Below are positions 45,292 to 54,683 of a stretch of DNA of 64,000 nt, in pieces. Origin of the DNA: an uncultured Methanolobus sp. (GTDB lineage: Archaea > Halobacteriota > Methanosarcinia > Methanosarcinales > Methanosarcinaceae); NCBI RefSeq assembly GCF_963665675.1, contig NZ_OY762426.1, forward strand, positions 744,001-808,000, written 5' to 3'. The stretch's first letter is position 1. Each line of letters starts with the position of its first letter. The translations under genes were made by a program, and so were the position numbers. The notes beneath the pieces were generated by a model. It did not search any database. It had not been told where the DNA came from and worked only from the letters and a program-made list of their open reading frames with translations.

Positions 45292-45987
45292 ATGGCAAAG
45301 ATCAATGCATTTGATATTCCCAGGGATGACCTGAACGATAAATTGGGAGGAGGTTTTCCTGCCGGTTCACTTGTAGTAATAGAAGGCGGCAGTGGAGGAG
45401 GAAAAAGTACTATTTCCCAGCGTCTTTCATTCGGGTTGAATGAAAACGATGTCAGTGTTACACTTGTCTCCACACAAATGACAACAAAGGGCTTTATCAA
45501 CCAGATGTATTCAATGGACTATCCCATTGCCCCGTTCCTTTTGAATGGTCTGCTTTTGTACATACCCGTTATTCCATTGGTACAGGCTGCAAAATCACGT
45601 TTTGATTTTATTGAAAGATTAATGGCTGCAGAAGAACTTTTTGAAAAAGATGTTATTATCATTGATACATTGTCCTCGCTTATCAAATATAGTGCAAATA
45701 CCGAGAAAACTCTTGATTTGATATCGTTCTTCAAGAAACTGAATGGTATGGGTAAGGTTATCATCCTCACAATCGAGCCTAACCAGTTAACAGAGGACCT
45801 GGCTGCAATGTTCCGTTCATCATGTGATGTGTACATCACTCTCAAATCAAAACCCCTGGGAAGTGAAGTTAAGAGGACTATTGTTGTAAACAAGTTCACA
45901 GGTGCCAAGGGTCCTGTAGGACAGATGATCGGTTTTAGAATAGAGCCAAAGGTCGGTCTTGTAGTAGAGATCGCTTCAGTATCATAA
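45292..45987 (+). CDS. arlH: Archaellum ATP-binding protein ArlH
   Basis: 231 residues, KaiC/RadA-like fold. Walker A IEGGSGGGKSTISQRLSFG (about 29-40) and Walker B DVIIIDTLSSL. ArlH binds ATP without marked hydrolysis and docks on ArlI inside the ArlX/CE ring; its phosphorylation or nucleotide state controls assembly in Sulfolobus and Haloferax. Upstream KaiC-like proteins at 38.8-41.3 kb could be partners. Confidence 0.92.
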   Translation: MAKINAFDIPRDDLNDKLGGGFPAGSLVVIEGGSGGGKSTISQRLSFGLNENDVSVTLVSTQMTTKGFINQMYSMDYPIAPFLLNGLLLYIPVIPLVQAAKSRFDFIERLMAAEELFEKDVIIIDTLSSLIKYSANTEKTLDLISFFKKLNGMGKVIILTIEPNQLTEDLAAMFRSSCDVYITLKSKPLGSEVKRTIVVNKFTGAKGPVGQMIGFRIEPKVGLVVEIASVS

Positions 45988-46006
45988 TCTTAAAGGCAGT
46001 GGTAAT

Positions 46007-47671
46007 ATGGATGCGGAATTTCAGAAAGCAGTACAAAGAAACCCACATCTGGGTGAGTATGTAAAGAAATTCATGCGTGAGCAAGGAGAAGATGAGCCAA
46101 CTTTCATGGTAAGTCTTTCTAAAGACATAGACCGGGCTAAAGTAAATATTATTCTTCCGGTTGGTGATCCTGTATTCATACATCTTTATGGCGGAGACGA
46201 ACAGGGAGAGGTAAATTACTATGGTATTGAGCCTGAACTTAACGACACAGAGAAGAAAAAGTATAAAACCACTCTGGATATTATCCTGGAAAAATCCTCC
46301 AATGAACCTGTTCCAAACACCGAAGCAGAGCTTAAGGATTTGATCACCAAATTGTTCAATGAATCTATTGACATTGGTTCAGGTGACAGCATGGATGATG
46401 AAGATGGAGATAAGGGAAAATTTGATATTATCCAGAAACTCATGCCGGTTCAAAAAAAAGTGCCTATGACACAGGGTGAGTACAATAAAATTCTCTATCA
46501 CCTGGAGCGGGATATCATTGGTTCCGGTCCGATTGAACCAATTATCAGGGATCCGTACCTTGAAGATATCAGCAGTATAGGTGTGGACAACATATTTATT
46601 GTCCACAAAATTTTCGATACGATTAAAACTGATCTGACCTTCGGGGATGAGGAAGGTCTTGACAACTGGCTCCGCAGTATGAGTGAGCGTATCGGTCGTC
46701 CAGTAAGTGATGCAAGGCCGATTGCCGATGGTGCGCTTCCTGATGGTTCACGTATCAATATTATTTACAGTATTGACGTGAGTAAGCGTGGTAGCAGTTT
46801 CACCATGCGTAAGTTCAGTGAGGTTCCTGTAAGTATTATCCAGCTTATCAATTGGGGTGCACTGGATGCAGAAATGGCAGCCTATATGTGGATGTGCCTT
46901 GAGAATGGTATGAGTATATTCTTCAGTGGTGAAACCGCAAGTGGAAAGACCACAATGCTTAATGCGTGCCTTGCTTTTGTTAACCCGAGGGCCAAGATTT
47001 TCTCTGCAGAAGATACTGCTGAGGTCCAGCCACCACAGCCTGTATGGCAGCAGCTGATCACTCGTGAGGAAGGTCCGCCTGAATCAAGGGTGGACACTTT
47101 TGCTCTGCTAAAAGCGGCTCTCAGGTCAAGGCCGAACTACATCATCGTAGGTGAAATTCGAGGAGCCGAAGGTAACGTAGCTTTCCAGGGTATGCAGACA
47201 GGTCACCCTGTACTGGCAACGTTCCACGCATCCGCTGTGTCAAAGATGATCCAGCGTCTTACGGCCGATCCTATCAATGTGCCTGTGACATTTATCGATA
47301 ACCTGAATATTGCAATGATCCTTTCGGCTGTTTACCGTAAAGGTAAATTCCTCAGGCGTGCCCTTGCAATCGAGGAAATAGAAGGTTACTATGAGGAAAT
47401 AGGTGGTGTTGCAACAAGAGCTGTTTTCCTGTGGGAACCGGATAGTGATACTCATAAGTTCCGTGGTCTGAACAACAGTTACATTCTTGAAGATAAGATT
47501 GCAACCAAGCTTGGTTATGAGGACAAAAGAATGATCTACCAGGACCTTTTCCTCAGAGCAAAGATACTGGAAGAGATGAGGTCAAGGGGTATTGAAGACT
47601 ATTATGACGTGCTTGAGATCATTGTGAATTTCTACAAGCATGGTGTGGAAGGACTTCCATTTGCAGTATAA
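46007..47671 (+). CDS. arlI: Archaellum motor ATPase ArlI
   Basis: 554 residues, type II/IV secretion ATPase. N-terminal domain, then Walker A FFSGETASGKTTM (about 305-317), Asp box SAEDTAEVQPPQ, Walker B-type YIIVGEIRGAEG and His box TGHPVLATFHA. Powers filament assembly and rotation. ORF start MDAEFQKAVQRNPHLG; arlJ follows with nine bases between. Confidence 0.95.
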   Translation: MDAEFQKAVQRNPHLGEYVKKFMREQGEDEPTFMVSLSKDIDRAKVNIILPVGDPVFIHLYGGDEQGEVNYYGIEPELNDTEKKKYKTTLDIILEKSSNEPVPNTEAELKDLITKLFNESIDIGSGDSMDDEDGDKGKFDIIQKLMPVQKKVPMTQGEYNKILYHLERDIIGSGPIEPIIRDPYLEDISSIGVDNIFIVHKIFDTIKTDLTFGDEEGLDNWLRSMSERIGRPVSDARPIADGALPDGSRINIIYSIDVSKRGSSFTMRKFSEVPVSIIQLINWGALDAEMAAYMWMCLENGMSIFFSGETASGKTTMLNACLAFVNPRAKIFSAEDTAEVQPPQPVWQQLITREEGPPESRVDTFALLKAALRSRPNYIIVGEIRGAEGNVAFQGMQTGHPVLATFHASAVSKMIQRLTADPINVPVTFIDNLNIAMILSAVYRKGKFLRRALAIEEIEGYYEEIGGVATRAVFLWEPDSDTHKFRGLNNSYILEDKIATKLGYEDKRMIYQDLFLRAKILEEMRSRGIEDYYDVLEIIVNFYKHGVEGLPFAV

Positions 47672-47680
47672 GGTGGTTTT

Positions 47681-49336
47681 GTGAGCTATGAGAAAGCATT
47701 CAAGAATCTTGGAATGGAGCCCAAGGTTTATTTCAAGAAGTTTGCTTTACCTATCGTAGCTTTTGGATTTATATTCGCACTACTTCTTCTTGTGGCACTC
47801 CCCACAATGTTTGTTGGAACTGCTAAGTATATCCCTTACCTGATACCCGTTATTTGTATTGTATTTGCATTCTCCTATCCTCTTTCGATCCTGGCTGGAA
47901 AAGCTTCCAGAATTGACAATAATATGCACTATTACATCACCCAGATGGGTTCCATTGCAACAGCAGAGACCCCAAGGATAGATATTGTGCGCATTGTTTC
48001 GGAAAACGAGGACTATCAGGAGCTTGCAGAGGAAACCAGGAAAATATATGATCTTGTAACGGTGTGGCACCTGAGTCTTGCAGACGCATGTCGTTTTATT
48101 TCCAAAAGGACTCCTTCTATAATATTTGAGGACTTCCTTGACAGGTTTGCACATGCTCTCCAGTCAGGAGAAGATGTAAAGACTTTCCTTTTTGCAGAGC
48201 AGAATGTTGTGATGAACGAGTATGAGGCAATGTATAACGGTGCTCTCTATGTTGTAGAGATCATCAAGGAACTTTTTGTATCTCTTGTTATGTCACTGAT
48301 CTTCATGGCTTCGTTTGCTGTGATCATGCCTGTTATAACCGGGATGAATGCCGAACTTCTCATGGGCATTGTTGTTATTATTTTCCTTGTTACTGATATT
48401 GTTATGGTGATGTTCACAAAGAGCAAGATACCAAAGGACCCTGCCTGGAGTCAGTCCGCCAATATGACTGAGAACAAACTGAAACTCTATCGTTCAATAC
48501 CAGTATCTCTTGCATTATGCTTCGTTGTCCTCGTTGCAGTGGTTCTCCACGGTAAAATTGAGACCAGTATTGCAGTTGCAATGGTGTTAACTCCTCTGGC
48601 ATACACAGGTTATGTTTCAAGAAATATCGAAAAAGCTATTAGAAGAAAAGACGAAAATTTCCCTGCATTCATCCGTTCCTTGGGAAGTTCTGCAGGTGCC
48701 AGGGGTGGTGTCATTGACGAAGCTCTAAAAGCTTTGAGAGCACATGATTTCGGCCCTCTTACAACTGACGTGAATAATCTCTACAAGATGCTGGTGACCA
48801 GGATTAACAAATTCGATTCCTGGGAATACTTTGCCTCTAATACCGGAAGCAACCTTATCCAGCGTTTTTCAGGTATGTTTGTCCAGGCTACCAATCTTGG
48901 TGGTCAGCCGGAGGTCATCGGAGACATTATCGCTACAAATTTCCACAAGATAGTAACTCTCAGGAAGAAAAGGTCCCAGTCTGCCGGAAGTCTTGTAGGT
49001 GTGTTGTACGGTCTGACAGGAGGTATCGGATTTACCATGTATATTTCCCTTGGTGTTGTGGGACTTATGCAGGAAATGTTCTCATCTGTAGAGATGCCCG
49101 CGGGTATGTCCATGGGTATGGTTCTCTATACCAATATTGGAAATCTGGATACTCTTTCATATATGGTTATGGCCATTATGGTTGGTCACTCATTGATGTC
49201 TGCTATACTGATCAGAATTGTAGATGGTGGTCATATGCTCAGCGCCACAATTGATTTTGTGATAATGGTCTGGATATCCGGTGCAAGTGCTGTGGTAACC
49301 ATGGCAGCAGTGTCATCACTACTGGGTCTTGCGTGA
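47681..49336 (+). CDS. arlJ: Archaellum membrane platform protein ArlJ
   Basis: 551 residues, GTG start with AGGTGG about six bases ahead. Two membrane-helix groups (about 22-70, 190-245 and 275-315, then 425-550) separated by T2SF-type cytoplasmic domains (RFISKRTPSIIFEDFLDRFAHALQSGEDVKTFL). Integral platform for filament assembly. Last gene of the operon. Confidence 0.93.
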   Translation: MSYEKAFKNLGMEPKVYFKKFALPIVAFGFIFALLLLVALPTMFVGTAKYIPYLIPVICIVFAFSYPLSILAGKASRIDNNMHYYITQMGSIATAETPRIDIVRIVSENEDYQELAEETRKIYDLVTVWHLSLADACRFISKRTPSIIFEDFLDRFAHALQSGEDVKTFLFAEQNVVMNEYEAMYNGALYVVEIIKELFVSLVMSLIFMASFAVIMPVITGMNAELLMGIVVIIFLVTDIVMVMFTKSKIPKDPAWSQSANMTENKLKLYRSIPVSLALCFVVLVAVVLHGKIETSIAVAMVLTPLAYTGYVSRNIEKAIRRKDENFPAFIRSLGSSAGARGGVIDEALKALRAHDFGPLTTDVNNLYKMLVTRINKFDSWEYFASNTGSNLIQRFSGMFVQATNLGGQPEVIGDIIATNFHKIVTLRKKRSQSAGSLVGVLYGLTGGIGFTMYISLGVVGLMQEMFSSVEMPAGMSMGMVLYTNIGNLDTLSYMVMAIMVGHSLMSAILIRIVDGGHMLSATIDFVIMVWISGASAVVTMAAVSSLLGLA

Positions 49337-49384
49337 AGCAGAAAATAGAGAATCCCGGAAATAAGACCTAAGACTGTCAGGGCC

Positions 49385-50383
49385 TTATTCAATTCTTGTT
49401 TTGATGTAATTTGCTAAGAACTCTCCAACTTCAGGTGTACTGCTTTTTCCCCCAAGGTCAGGAGTACATATCCTATGATTCAGGGATGTGTTAATAGCTT
49501 CTTCAAGGATCGTTGCTTCAGTCATGTTCTTGTTCCATTCAAGTAGCATTTTGAGACTGAGTACTGCAGCAAGTGGGTTTGCGATGTTCCGGCCTGCAAT
49601 ATCAGGTGCACTGCCGTGAACAGGTTCAAAGAATGCATATTTCTCTCCGATATTGGCGCTTGGCAGCAGACCGAGTCCTCCTACAAGCGCTCCTGACATG
49701 TCGCTGAGGATGTCTCCGAAAAGATTTGTGGTGACTATCACATCGTAGTTCCAGGGATTTTTTATCAGGTTGTATGCAAAGGAGTCCACAAGTTCATCAC
49801 TGTGCGCAACTCCTGCATCAGTTGCAGACTGGCGACAGACATCAAGGAACAATTTGTCAGATTTCATGACATTGGATTTGTGCACAATTGTCAGTTTGTT
49901 AGTCCTGCTTCCTGCAAGTTTGCCTGCATAATCTGCAATTCTCTTTGATCCTTTTCTTGTGATTACTCTTTTAGTGGTAGATACGTCTTCACCGATCTCT
50001 TCAATGCCGGAATAAAGTCCTTCTGTATTCTCTCTCACAATTATGTAATTGAAATCAGTCCTGTCATGAATCCCTTTTACAGAGGGAAGAGGACGTATTG
50101 GTCTGATATTTGCATACATGTCAAGTTCTTTACGAATTGTCAGGAGAACACTTTTGTAATTAGGGTCAGGGGGAGTTGTCACAGCACCAAAAAGAACGCA
50201 ATCACAACTTTTCAGAGTATCAATGTCTTCGTCTGTAATGGCAGAACCTGTGCGTTCCCATTTTCCGTATCCAAGTTCAAGGGGTACTTTTTCCACGTCA
50301 AGTCCAAATGCGTCAAGGACTTCAAGTGCGGCGGGAATTACTTCTTTTCCAACTCCATCACCTTCAACAACTGCAAGTTTCAT
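49385..50383 (-). CDS. Homoisocitrate / 3-isopropylmalate dehydrogenase
   Basis: 332 residues, isocitrate/isopropylmalate dehydrogenase family: MKLAVVEGDGVGKEVIPAALEVL, NIRPIRPLPSVKG, DFNYIIVRENTEGLYSG (the substrate helix), THKSNVMK-like IVHKSNVMKSDKLF, TNLFGDILSD metal site and FEPVHGSAPDIAG. The ENTEGLYSGIEE form is common to AksF/archaeal enzymes acting on homoisocitrate in coenzyme B synthesis and to archaeal LeuB, so the substrate is not decided. Its operon partner at 51.3 kb has the homoaconitase-type loop, which favours the coenzyme B route. Confidence 0.85.
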   Translation of the reverse strand: MKLAVVEGDGVGKEVIPAALEVLDAFGLDVEKVPLELGYGKWERTGSAITDEDIDTLKSCDCVLFGAVTTPPDPNYKSVLLTIRKELDMYANIRPIRPLPSVKGIHDRTDFNYIIVRENTEGLYSGIEEIGEDVSTTKRVITRKGSKRIADYAGKLAGSRTNKLTIVHKSNVMKSDKLFLDVCRQSATDAGVAHSDELVDSFAYNLIKNPWNYDVIVTTNLFGDILSDMSGALVGGLGLLPSANIGEKYAFFEPVHGSAPDIAGRNIANPLAAVLSLKMLLEWNKNMTEATILEEAINTSLNHRICTPDLGGKSSTPEVGEFLANYIKTRIE

Positions 50384-50417
50384 GTCAATTCCTCGATTAT
50401 TTTCATAAAATATGTAA

Positions 50418-51278
50418 TTATAAATTGTCTTTCTTACCAGAAAGCCTTAGCTCCTGGACAAGATTCCTGATTGCCATGGTTACATCAAATTCAGATGCCC
50501 CCCAGTGCACGACTGCTCCCCGCATGCCGGCGATGGTGACAATTCCAGAATTTTCTGCGCGGCAACATCTTGTAATGAATACCTTTGTGGGTTTGAATAT
50601 ATCCGATTTGAAAGGACAGATATTAACAAATGAATACTCAATTCCTGGAAATCTGGACTGAAATAGATTTTTTGAAATCTCACAGCCAACAAGCAGTGAT
50701 CCGTCTTCTTCAATAACATCACAATCAAGGCATTTTCCTTTCAGTCCGGAAGAAGAACAGGGGAAAACTGTGTTCTCACCTTCGAATTGTCTCAGATCAG
50801 TAAGGTTCTCTGAAAACCTGATGGATAAATCTCCCCATACTCCGCTTTGCTCGATCCTGCGGACGACACTTGCAAGCCATGAGGGTTCAGGAGGAAAAAT
50901 ATCCACAATCTCAATCTCAATGATATCTGAAGGATCAGGTTTGTGTACAAATGTCAGGTGCTTGTCTATGCCTGTGAATATGACGGTGTTAATTTTTCCT
51001 TTGCATATTTCAGATGCTGTATCTATGAGAAGCGCCCTGTCTTTGATATTAAGTTCCTTTTCATAGCGTACAATCTCATCACCTGATGCCAGTTCTTTAA
51101 GGCTGCTGGCATCCCTGAGAAATCCTTCTCCCTGATGTTCCACCTCAAAAAGAGAATAGTTCCCGGTTTCACAGTTTTCAACTATCAGGTACTTTGTGAG
51201 GAAATAGATTCTCCTGTCTTCACCGTCAGGTATCTCTTTGCTGTGCCCGACGTATTTGTATTCATCCGGAAATATCAT
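50418..51278 (-). CDS. Conserved methanogen protein of unknown function
   Basis: 286 residues, no membrane helix. Seen: MIFPDEYKYVGHSKEIPDGEDRRIYFLTKYLI, cysteines in PCSSSGLKGKCLDCD, VGCEISKN, FVNICPF and TRCCRAENSGIVTIAGMRGAVVHWGASEF near the C-terminus. The sequence appears conserved among methanogens but I cannot give a function. It lies between the homoaconitase-type small subunit and the dehydrogenase with gaps of 10 and 34 bases, so a role in the same pathway is plausible. Confidence 0.7.
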   Translation of the reverse strand: MIFPDEYKYVGHSKEIPDGEDRRIYFLTKYLIVENCETGNYSLFEVEHQGEGFLRDASSLKELASGDEIVRYEKELNIKDRALLIDTASEICKGKINTVIFTGIDKHLTFVHKPDPSDIIEIEIVDIFPPEPSWLASVVRRIEQSGVWGDLSIRFSENLTDLRQFEGENTVFPCSSSGLKGKCLDCDVIEEDGSLLVGCEISKNLFQSRFPGIEYSFVNICPFKSDIFKPTKVFITRCCRAENSGIVTIAGMRGAVVHWGASEFDVTMAIRNLVQELRLSGKKDNL

Positions 51279-51288
51279 TTGATACCTG

Positions 51289-51777
51289 TTACTGTTTGGC
51301 TTTCTGTGCTTTTCTGTGTGCTACAAGGCCGCCGTCAGTGAGTATTTCCAGCAGGAAATCTGGAAGTTTATTGCCCTGGAATTCTTTTCCATTAACCTTT
51401 ACTGTTCCCTGAAGTAGTTCAATCTCAACTTCATCGCCTTCGTTGCACTTTACGTCTGCTTCCATTAATGGAAGTCCGACATTGATGGCATTTCGGAAAA
51501 AGATCCTTCCAAATGACCTGGCAACTACGCAACCCACACCTGCATATTTGAGTGCCAGAGCAGCCTGTTCTCTGGATGATCCGCAACCAAAGTTATCAGC
51601 AGCAACAATAATGTCTCCTTTCTGCACTTTTTTTGAGAACTCAGGATCAATTCCTTCCATAGCATGATCTGCAAAGACCTGCATGTCTTTTGTGCGCAGG
51701 TATTTTCCGGGAATTATTACATCTGTATCGATATCACTACCGTATATCCATGCTTTTCCCTTGATTATATTGTCCAA
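51289..51777 (-). CDS. hacB: Homoaconitase / isopropylmalate isomerase small subunit
   Basis: 162 residues, LeuD/HacB family. [78 protein letters not shown]. The substrate loop reads YLRTKD; in the methanogen homoaconitase MJ1271 the loop is of the YLRT type, against a different sequence in isopropylmalate isomerase, so this protein is assigned to the homoaconitase side (coenzyme B, 2-oxosuberate pathway). The large subunit is not in the window. First gene of a three-gene minus-strand operon. Confidence 0.82.
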   Translation of the reverse strand: MDNIIKGKAWIYGSDIDTDVIIPGKYLRTKDMQVFADHAMEGIDPEFSKKVQKGDIIVAADNFGCGSSREQAALALKYAGVGCVVARSFGRIFFRNAINVGLPLMEADVKCNEGDEVEIELLQGTVKVNGKEFQGNKLPDFLLEILTDGGLVAHRKAQKAKQ

Positions 51778-51869
51778 TATATCACCTTATGGCTAGCTTC
51801 TGCATGATGTTATTTGTAAGTGTCGGGAATGAGGCAAAAAAGTAAAAAAGAGAGAATGGGATAAAGAGA

Positions 51870-54335
51870 TCAGACTTCTATTGTGTTCCCATTCAGAACA
51901 TCTGTTTCACTAACACTGGCCTCTTGTTGGTTGCCTCCATAACTTATCACATAAGGTCCCGTCGGCATGGTGTCAAATTGTGTTTCCCCTTCAATAGGTC
52001 CTGTTGTGGAATAAGGAACTGTGAATGAGTAAGTTCCATCAGATCCTGCAGTTGTAGTTTGTGAATACACGAATGTCCTCATCTGGCTTGTCAGTATGGT
52101 GTTGCTGATAGTCACAGTTTCATTTGCAGGAGCTGTGCCGGTTATTGTGGCACCTTCGACGTATTCGAATATTTTGACATAACCTGAATTGTCTTCTGCT
52201 ATATTTCCTCCAAAGAGAACATTGTAGACATTCTTATAGCCTGTCTCCTGTGTGCTTGCTATTGGGGATTCATGTACCATACGGTACTGTTTCAGTCCGT
52301 TACTATCAAATATGTGAAGCCTTGCTTCCATTGAGTTGAAGTATCTTTGTCCGGGGACTGTCATGTATCCTGAGCCGGTTTGAACTTGCTGGTAATAATC
52401 AGCAGTGTCAAGTGTCCAGGCAGCCATTGCGTAGAACTTCCCGGTTGCCATTTCAATATCTGATACTATGTAACGTGCTCCTGCTTTATCGGGGTCCGGG
52501 TGAACTGCTTCCAAGACTTCTGTAGCTTCATCTTCAGAGGATGCGGTAAAGAATGTGGAAGCACCTGGTAGGTTTTCTTCGTCTATACTCTCTCTTCGGC
52601 CACCAATTCCTTGTTGGAATGGATTTGCGTTTGGAATGCGACGTCCAATGACTTCTATCCAGTGTCCATAGTCCCACCAGGACATGACTCCGTATGCGGT
52701 GTCGGGATAATCATAGCTCTCTCCGTCAGCAGGGATTTCATAATTCTCATAGTAATCAAGACCGGGGTCTGGAGTATTATATTTTAGCCACAGTGTTGCT
52801 TCTATCCAGTTACCGTTTGGACCACCAGTTCCTTGGTTCTGTTGCATTGCAAGGCTATAGCTGGGATATATCATGATCAGTATGATAAATATAGCTGAGA
52901 GTATATGCATGGCTTTGATATTATTTGCAGCGAATGTTTTTGATTTGATGCTGTCTATAAGATTTTGCCATCCTGCAAGGTCCAGAATACTAATACCGAT
53001 CCATGCACTGAGAATTGCTGCATTTACTGAATAATAGTATGCAAAACGGTTCTGCTGAAGCATGGCCCAGATTATCATGAGTGTCCAGACTATCAGGAAT
53101 GTTTTATCGGGTGTGTTCTTCTGGGTAAATGACTTGTATATGAGTATTGCCAGCGCAAAGAAAGATATGTAAGCCATCGTTCCAAAGTAGTACCAGAGTG
53201 GTTGAAGGGTAAATTGCCCACTTGATGATAATAGTGGTGAGGCTTCTGCAATAGTCAGTCCACCTCCAGTACGCATGAAATAACTGAATACACTTGTTAT
53301 CAGGGCATATGCAGATTCTGAAAATATTTTTGCTGCAAAGATGCCTATAATGAAAAGCGCAGCTATTGAAACAGGGAAATAATAGTTTTTTAGCCCTTTT
53401 TGATTTGAAATAATGGATATCCCGGTTAATACTGGAAATGCTATGATGCCTGCAATAAGGCCTTTTATATACAGGGATTTTGTTCCTCCCAAATAAGGTG
53501 TCATAAGGACCATTATTAATGCAATCAAGAAGATGACCATTCCACTTATTGCGAGGTAGTCCGTGCTTTTTCCATGCATATGATTAACAATATGCTGGAT
53601 AGTAATGTAAACTCCAATAATGAATGCGAAAAATAATGCTCCTTTCCATGCAAGTGAGTAAGCACCAAGTGCAATCCCTGTGAGTATAAGGTAAGGAACT
53701 GCAGGTTTTATCGGCTCAAAATTCTTGTTTTTAAGATCAGAAAAAGTAATTTTTTCCTTATCTGCTTTTTTGATTGCCATTATGAGAAACATGGCTACCA
53801 CAGTGCTGAGCAGTGTTTCTGCAATATGGTGGTCATTGAAGCCTATGATAGATCTTGAAAGGAACTGACCACAGGAAATTGCAACTAAAAATGATGCAAG
53901 AAGGCCGACTCTTCTATCAAACAACCATTTTCCTACAAAATATGCAGGAACAACAACAAGGGAGCCAAGTATTGATGGGTAGTAAGCACTGACGATGTAT
54001 ATCAGATTTTGATCAGGATTGCCTGCTCCCAATATCCAGATGATTGTGGCAAGAACAAGATCGTAAAGTGGTGCAAATACTTGCTTAGCACCGTTTGGGA
54101 ACTGAGTGTATGCATCAAACCACAGCATATTTGGGAAATTATGGATAATGGATTCTACATTTCTAAGGTGGTACCAAGGGTCATTTCCACCGAACCTTAC
54201 AAAGGTTTCGGAGATAAAAACGCCTGCCTTAGGGATTGTTCGGATGTAAAATGCTATTAAAAAAGATAACGTCACACCGATTAGGTATGGTAGACTATTT
54301 TTTGGACTATATGGTTTTGATCTCTCATCTTTCAT
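51870..54335 (-). CDS. aglB: Oligosaccharyltransferase (Stt3/AglB)
   Basis: 821 residues from the ATG at 54335; AGGGG eight bases ahead prefers this over the ATG at 54350. About 11-13 membrane helices in the first 480 residues, with the catalytic GGNDPWYHLRNVE loop near 40, then the soluble domain with the signature WWDYGHWIE around residue 560 and a C-terminal beta domain (ITGTAPANETVTISNT...). Transfers lipid-linked glycan to Asn of S-layer and archaellin proteins. The IS1182-type element begins about 350 bases upstream. Confidence 0.94.
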   Translation of the reverse strand: MKDERSKPYSPKNSLPYLIGVTLSFLIAFYIRTIPKAGVFISETFVRFGGNDPWYHLRNVESIIHNFPNMLWFDAYTQFPNGAKQVFAPLYDLVLATIIWILGAGNPDQNLIYIVSAYYPSILGSLVVVPAYFVGKWLFDRRVGLLASFLVAISCGQFLSRSIIGFNDHHIAETLLSTVVAMFLIMAIKKADKEKITFSDLKNKNFEPIKPAVPYLILTGIALGAYSLAWKGALFFAFIIGVYITIQHIVNHMHGKSTDYLAISGMVIFLIALIMVLMTPYLGGTKSLYIKGLIAGIIAFPVLTGISIISNQKGLKNYYFPVSIAALFIIGIFAAKIFSESAYALITSVFSYFMRTGGGLTIAEASPLLSSSGQFTLQPLWYYFGTMAYISFFALAILIYKSFTQKNTPDKTFLIVWTLMIIWAMLQQNRFAYYYSVNAAILSAWIGISILDLAGWQNLIDSIKSKTFAANNIKAMHILSAIFIILIMIYPSYSLAMQQNQGTGGPNGNWIEATLWLKYNTPDPGLDYYENYEIPADGESYDYPDTAYGVMSWWDYGHWIEVIGRRIPNANPFQQGIGGRRESIDEENLPGASTFFTASSEDEATEVLEAVHPDPDKAGARYIVSDIEMATGKFYAMAAWTLDTADYYQQVQTGSGYMTVPGQRYFNSMEARLHIFDSNGLKQYRMVHESPIASTQETGYKNVYNVLFGGNIAEDNSGYVKIFEYVEGATITGTAPANETVTISNTILTSQMRTFVYSQTTTAGSDGTYSFTVPYSTTGPIEGETQFDTMPTGPYVISYGGNQQEASVSETDVLNGNTIEV

Positions 54336-54683
54336 TGTTGTTCCCCTCATAAATTAGTTAGAACTTTGCGATAGCACAATATATAGTAGTGCAGAGTAAT
54401 TAGTATCTCTAATAAATATAAGTATTGTAAAGTGATTTTGTTCTATGTGAGAATATCAGATTTGTTTAGGTTTGCCATTAAAATGTGATATGCACCTCTT
54501 ATATTTAAAAAGTTTATTCATACTTTTTCTAGCACACATGAAAAATGCAATATCTAATGATCCTTTGAAAACAATATTCAGTGTTTCATATGTGCTCTTC
54601 ATTTTTCTAAATTCCATCTTCAATTATGAAAGTAATTGTTTATTGTTGTATTTTCAGATACTAATTGTACTTGGATATTGTAG
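54336..54683. other. aglB upstream region, no gene
   Basis: AT-rich promoter region of aglB, bounded at about 54684 by the presumed left end of the IS1182-type element. A short plus-strand frame at 54472-54717 runs across that end and is not credible. Confidence 0.45.

Noticed and set aside
42926..49336. Operon as a type IV pilus rather than an archaellum
   Set aside because: Presence of ArlCE, ArlF, ArlG and ArlH together with ArlI/ArlJ is specific to archaella.
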